From NCBI RefSeq assembly GCF_005239225.2, contig NC_133295.1, positions 11,160,001 through 11,224,000 of the forward strand: a DNA stretch of 64,000 bases, in the 5' to 3' direction. Position 1 is the stretch's first letter, and each line of letters begins with the position of its first letter. Made by a program: the position numbers and the translations under genes. This document shows positions 59,340 to 64,000 of this stretch, piece by piece. Below the pieces are notes generated by a model. That model was not told the DNA's origin and did no database searches. It saw nothing but the letters and a program-made list of their open reading frames with translations. The stretch is from Populus alba. Lineage: Eukaryota > Streptophyta > Magnoliopsida > Malpighiales > Salicaceae.

Positions 59340-62300
59340 CTAATAACCCCGCAATTGGGCATCTTTACTTGTTAAAGGGACATAACGGACAGAAGTTTCA
59401 CTACGAACACTAATGGAACCATCCTCATTCTTGTCAATCACCTTCAAATCCTGGAATATGTTACCAACCGGAATCACCATCCTGCCACCAGGTTTCAACT
59501 GATCAAGAAGTGGCTGTGGGATTTCTGGCGCCGCTGCCCCAACATGAATGGCATCATATGGAGCAAACTCTGGCCAACCTTGTCTTCCATCTACAGATAG
59601 CAACATTAACATCAGAGCTTAGTTACTAACATTTTTTAAGCTGGTGTCTTTTGGAAAATTTATCAGTGGAGAATTCAACGTGTTTCAGCAAGCACAACAT
59701 CAAGTTAAACAAACAAAAACTGTCAGGGAAATCCATTCTCAATGAGCTTTACTTACAGGAGATGGAACACTAACAAAAATTAAAAAAGAAGACTTCCGTA
59801 TGAATTCCTACTCCAATTTATCCTTTTCCCCAATAATCTTCACCTTAATAAGTGACGTGAAAATCTAAAGTTATTGCTCTTTTGCTGCCAATAGATTAGC
59901 CTACAAAACATTTAACATGTTGTAGGAAAACATATTATTATTTGCAAGGTTCAAAACATACCACCAACATGAATTGAGAGGGAACCTTCTTTCAACAATG
60001 GAGCTGCTGCGCTTTTCTTGATATTCTTTATGGAAGAATCAGCCAGCTCTGGAATATGTTCTACACCAACAGCACGACCTTGTGGTCCAACCATCAGAGC
60101 AAAGCATGCTGTCAGGTACCCAGTCCCTTCAAAAGTAAACAAAGTGAGAAACACAGGATTAGATTGCATGCAGAGAGAAACTTTTTAGAACGATAAATGC
60201 ATGACTCGCATTTTTCTTAAAGAATCTACTGCATTACAACCATTCTAAGCAAGCTGATTTGTGGAACAAGTTTACAAGTTAGTAATATGCCTGCGGTCTC
60301 CCAAAAGCTTGCACAACAAGAGAAAATAATCAAGACAATTGGGTTCAATGGACTGTAGTAAAAAGCAATCGAAACAATTTAGGGAAAATGAGCAAATTAA
60401 AACAAATTTCTAAAGTTGCTTTGCTTTTTGTGGTTAAAAATTTACTAGTTCTAGTCCACTTCCTTGATGAATCAGGATTTGTAAATCAAAATTCCCTTAC
60501 TGTTTCAAGACCCTGCTTAGATCAAACTAGGAATATCTGGTCACACAGATTAAGATCCTAAACTTGTTCAGCATCACAAACTAAAGCATTATCCAATATT
60601 TTTATATGCTTAATGCCTAGTTATTTCACACAGCTAAAATCATCATGTTTGTGGGTTAACACCAACTCTTCAGGAGTCCTATACACCTAGCCCTGAGAAT
60701 ACAGTTGCTAAAAGTAATTTATCAAGCAGTTTGAAAGATTTTTTGTAGGTGGGAAAAATAATGGATGCATGAGAAAAGAACCTGAGCCAACATCCAGGAC
60801 ATGCATGCCAGACTTCAAATTCTCCTCCAACAACTGCAGGCAAGTTGCATGCATATGAGGAGCAGAAATGGTGGCATTGTAACCTATTGCCATGGGACTG
60901 TCAACATAAGCAGGGGTACCATCTGGGACAAACAAAGCCCTGTCGATTGTTTCCATTACTTCAGAGACCTTCTTAGAACTGATCGTTCCATAATTCTGCA
61001 AATGCTCCACCAATGCTTTATTTTTATTGATGCTACTTCCAGACCAGAATCGCTGGAAATTGCCAAAAGGAATGTTTAAAGCATTATTCAAACAAAAATA
61101 TGATAACACTCATGTCTAACAGGATGCACCAATCATCCATATATAGATAAGCACATAAAAGCTCAATTATTCATATATAGATAAGAACAGCTGATATCAG
61201 CAGCGCTGCAACCAGGAAGATTAGCAATAAACACCACTATTTACAAGGCAAAGACACAAGAATGCATTAACCTTGGGTAGATAGCATGGAGCTGATATCT
61301 TCAAAGGAAATATCTTCTCATGATTGACCTCCACATCAGAGATGGCTATGGGCTGACTTTTTAGGTCTAAAGAACCTGGGCTAGTGCAAAATTGTGTACC
61401 ACTTGTAAAAAAGTAATGAGCCCCAATAACAAAAGCTATTAGGACATAGTATGTTCACCAAACTTGAAATAGATTTCGCTGAAATTATGTGCCTCAAACA
61501 TCCCAAAAAGGATCTGAAGTCACCATACTTTTGCGGATAAGCAAACCTATCAAATTCTATTTTCTACAACTTTATCAAGGACTATTTTTTAAAGATACTT
61601 CAAGTAAAAACTCAAAGCCCTTGGGTTCTATTGTTTCAAAGTACCTAAAAATGTATTTGGTGATGAGTCAAGCAGCCATAGCTGAAACCAAACCTGCATG
61701 AGGGATACTTTTATCTTTCTGTTGAGAACAGTATAACTTTAACTTAAAGTGTTGCCTAAACTTACTCATAACCACTGCGTTGCATTTCTACTTGCATTCT
61801 AAACAAAGTGATATAGGATAGCTTATTAATCACATATAGCGAATGAATTTTAGTTCGCCCAACCAACCAACTTTGACTGTCAAACCATTCGATAGCCAAT
61901 TTAAAGAACAATGCCTCGGCATTACAACTCCAGATCATATGAATTCTATTACAAGACAAATTCGTCACTAGAGAAATCAAATGTGAACATTGCAACCCAT
62001 CAATTCAGTAAAGAAAATAGTAAGATTTTATGGGAAAGGATAGAAAATCTGAAAAGGAAGAAAATACACATCAACCAATTCACAGAAAGTAGTGATCAAC
62101 AAGAAAAATAGACCACTATCTTTTATAAATATATGTGTGTATCTCAAAACATAAAAAACAATTTCATGGATTTCTCCTGATACAAACACAAATAACTCAT
62201 TTCTAAACTTAAAAAAAAAAAAAAAAATACCCTATTAACAGCCCAAAAACATACAGATTCCGAAAACATCAAACAAACAAAATATTAAATTCAACAACAT

Positions 62301-62703
62301 AGCTAAAAAGAATAAAGCTCACTACTTTGTTGTAACACAACCACAAAAACAATAATTTCTCTACTTTAGCAGATGGCCCATCATTTATTAACACTCAAAA
62401 CACATAAAGGACATAAAAAGAGAGAATAGTGTTTTAGTGTTTTACCTCCATACTGAAAAAGAGAGAATTACCCGTGAGAAGACAATTAAGGTTCCTTGGG
62501 AAAAAATTAAAAGAGATGAGAGTGTTGAGTTGAGGTGGAATAGTGTTGTTACGACGGCGAAGATGATGGTAATGGTGAAGGTTGTTGGTGTTGCTGTGGG
62601 CTAAAAGACGCTTAAGAGGAGGCGAACAATTGCGGAAACCATACGCTATTACTCCTGCTGGGAGGGATAGAGACATAGGCATGAGCATAAGAAGCATGGG
62701 CAT
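59340..62703 (-). CDS. PIMT: Protein-L-isoaspartate O-methyltransferase (4 exons, 314 aa)
   Basis: Uses S-adenosylmethionine to methylate isoaspartyl residues, starting repair of age-damaged proteins; in plants tied to seed longevity and stress. Exons on minus: 62703-62446, 61052-60782, 60126-59962, 59590-59340. Phases agree and the product ends TSKDAQLRGY. Motifs: SINKNKALVEHL, DSPMAIGYNATISAPHMHA (substrate-side loop), SAM motif I VLDVGSGTGYLTA, GVEHIPEL (motif post I), DAIHVGAAAPEIP (motif II), LKPGGRMVIPVG (motif III). The first 84 residues are an N-terminal extension with Met/Leu then His/Arg/Asn content and few acidic residues, plausible as organelle targeting. A Met at the end of exon 1 (62451) would give a 230-aa form like Arabidopsis PIMT1. 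A possible cassette exon lies in intron 1. Confidence 0.93.
61272..61352 (-). other. Possible 81-nt cassette exon of the PIMT gene
   Basis: In intron 1 the minus strand reads PIAISDVEVNHEKIF then PLKISAPCYLPK. It lies between an acceptor (gtcag) and a donor (aag|gttaat), is exactly 27 codons and in phase 0 at both ends, so inclusion would leave the reading frame intact and give a 341-aa protein. The open frame actually extends further upstream to about 61445. Supporting transcripts are not available here. Confidence 0.4.
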
Positions 62704-62709
62704 CTATCT

Positions 62710-63125
62710 ATCTGTTTTTTCTTTTTTATCTTTTTTTTTTTTTTTAATGATGTTTATCGTTTATTCCCATTGTTTCTTTTTCTTTTTTCGATAAATAATA
62801 AAATTAAACACTTTGCAGTTTGTCAGCTAATTAGGATGGATGGATGACACGATGCCGACAGGATTTGTTTACTGAGGTTATTTTTGGGCTTGAGTGTGTT
62901 TGCAGCCCACATATGTCTAGCTTGTTATTTTATTAAATAACAAATGAATACTAATTATTTTTTTAGAGCAAACAAAAAAAAGTTATTTTATTCTTCGAAG
63001 GAAAGGGCTTGCAGCAAGGTGTGCTAGCCCTTTATATAGGATCATAGTTAATAATAATAATAAAAAAAATAAAAATGAAAGTGAACATGTGACCCTTGTT
63101 TCAGTATTTTCCAACAAGCATTTAA
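62710..63125. other. Upstream flank of the PIMT gene
   Basis: Probable promoter side of the minus-strand PIMT gene. T-rich runs, no other gene. Confidence 0.4.
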
Positions 63126-63127
63126 TG

Positions 63128-63315
63128 TGTTTTTAGTAATGTGTTATAAGATATTTTTGAAAAAAAATATTTTAATTAAAAATTTATTAAATTTATTTTT
63201 TATTTTTAATATTAGCATATTCAAACCATCTAAAAATATTAATTTAATATTTTTTAAATAAAAAAATTAATTTTTTTTAAAAGCCAATTTAAATGCATTA
63301 CCAAATAAATTCTTA
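63128..63315. repeat. MITE-like element
   Basis: Left aatgtgtttttagtaatgtg; right reversed gaatttatttggtaatgcat; AT-rich interior of the family. Confidence 0.5.
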
Positions 63316-63539
63316 GTCATCAAAAAAAAAAAAAAAAAAACAAAGATCGACTTGTTTTATCTAAAAATAACTTGAACAACTGATAAAAGTATAGTATCAC
63401 TAAAAAGATCAAAATAATATCTTTTTAAAGTATTAAAATGACAGCATATTAGATTAATTTGGGGTAACTTTGTCAAATTTACTACCAAATAATGAGATTC
63501 TAATAACCTTATTGAAAGAAAATTATTTTTTTTTAAATC

Positions 63540-64000
63540 CAATTCTTAATCAACCCAATGTTGAAGTATGAAATTTAAAATAAAATTCAATTAAAAATAA
63601 GCTGAGTCAACCCGAGTTAACTTATCCAACTTGAATTATAAGACCAAAATAACTTCATAGAAAATAAATTGAAACAAATTATGATGATTAATTCATATTT
63701 AACCTAATATTTAAGAATGAAATTAAAAAGAATCAGTTAAAACAAGACACAAAAACAACCTGAGTCAACTGACCCAAATCGTAATTAATGTTATGAGATT
63801 GAGATAATTTCATAAAATGCAATAAATAAATAAAAATATAAAGTCTAATTTTCAATCTACACAATATTGAAGGATGCAATTAAAAACAAAATCAACTAAA
63901 AAAGAAAGAAAGAAAATCCCAAATTGATCGACCTAACCTATAACCGAGTCATAAAACCATAATAATTCCATAAAAAAACAAATAAAAAATAATTATGAAG
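63540..64000. repeat. Degenerate short-unit repeat at the window end
   Basis: Phrases such as 'caaccttga', 'tgagtcaacccgagttaac' and 'gaagtatgaaat', similar in style to the arrays at 12 and 20 kb, continue past the window edge. No gene is seen. Confidence 0.45.

Overview
The window is nuclear DNA of a flowering plant, most likely a woody eudicot close to poplar (Salicaceae). This follows from AT-rich intergenic DNA, GT-AG introns, plant-only genes (RGLG-type RING ligase, chloroplast RNP, AFC kinase, CYP71-type P450s) and plant SINEs, MITEs and a copia fragment. The genus is an inference from protein resemblance and repeat style.

Layout. 0.4-3.7 kb (-): a complete 12-exon LAMMER kinase gene of the AFC2 type, 427 aa. 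3.75-10 kb: gene-poor DNA with two SINEs and coding-like scraps that I could not identify. 10-40 kb: three related CYP71-type P450 genes, all on +. Copies A (14.7-16.4 kb) and C (38.5-40.2 kb) are intact at 507 aa. Copy B (22.6-24.1 kb) ends just after the heme cysteine and has an altered TATA box. The copies sit in degenerate repeat blocks, partly shared, about 7.8 kb apart for A and B. Between B and C lie a long inverted repeat with a MITE inside one arm, a minisatellite and a 5.8-kb PIF/Harbinger relic. The relic keeps a damaged Myb/SANT ORF1 and only the tail of its transposase.

40.3-44.8 kb: gene-poor DNA with low-complexity repeats. 45.8-49.1 kb (+): an 11-exon RGLG-type E3 ubiquitin ligase, 433 aa, with a likely 5'-UTR intron and one GC-AG intron. 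50.9-53.8 kb: a decayed Ty1/copia element with another transposon nested in its LTR. 54.4 kb: a very clean Tourist-like MITE. 55.3-58.3 kb (+): a CP31-type chloroplast ribonucleoprotein with two RRMs, 327 aa. 59.3-62.7 kb (-): protein-L-isoaspartate O-methyltransferase, 314 aa, with a possible extra cassette exon and an internal Met that would give a 230-aa form. The end of the window is repeats.

The four single-copy genes are unrelated housekeeping or regulatory genes: splicing-factor phosphorylation, ubiquitination, plastid RNA metabolism and protein repair. The P450 cluster is the lineage-specific part, shaped by duplication, possible gene conversion and transposon insertion. All exon limits come from reading splice sites and protein-family continuity by eye, with no transcript data.
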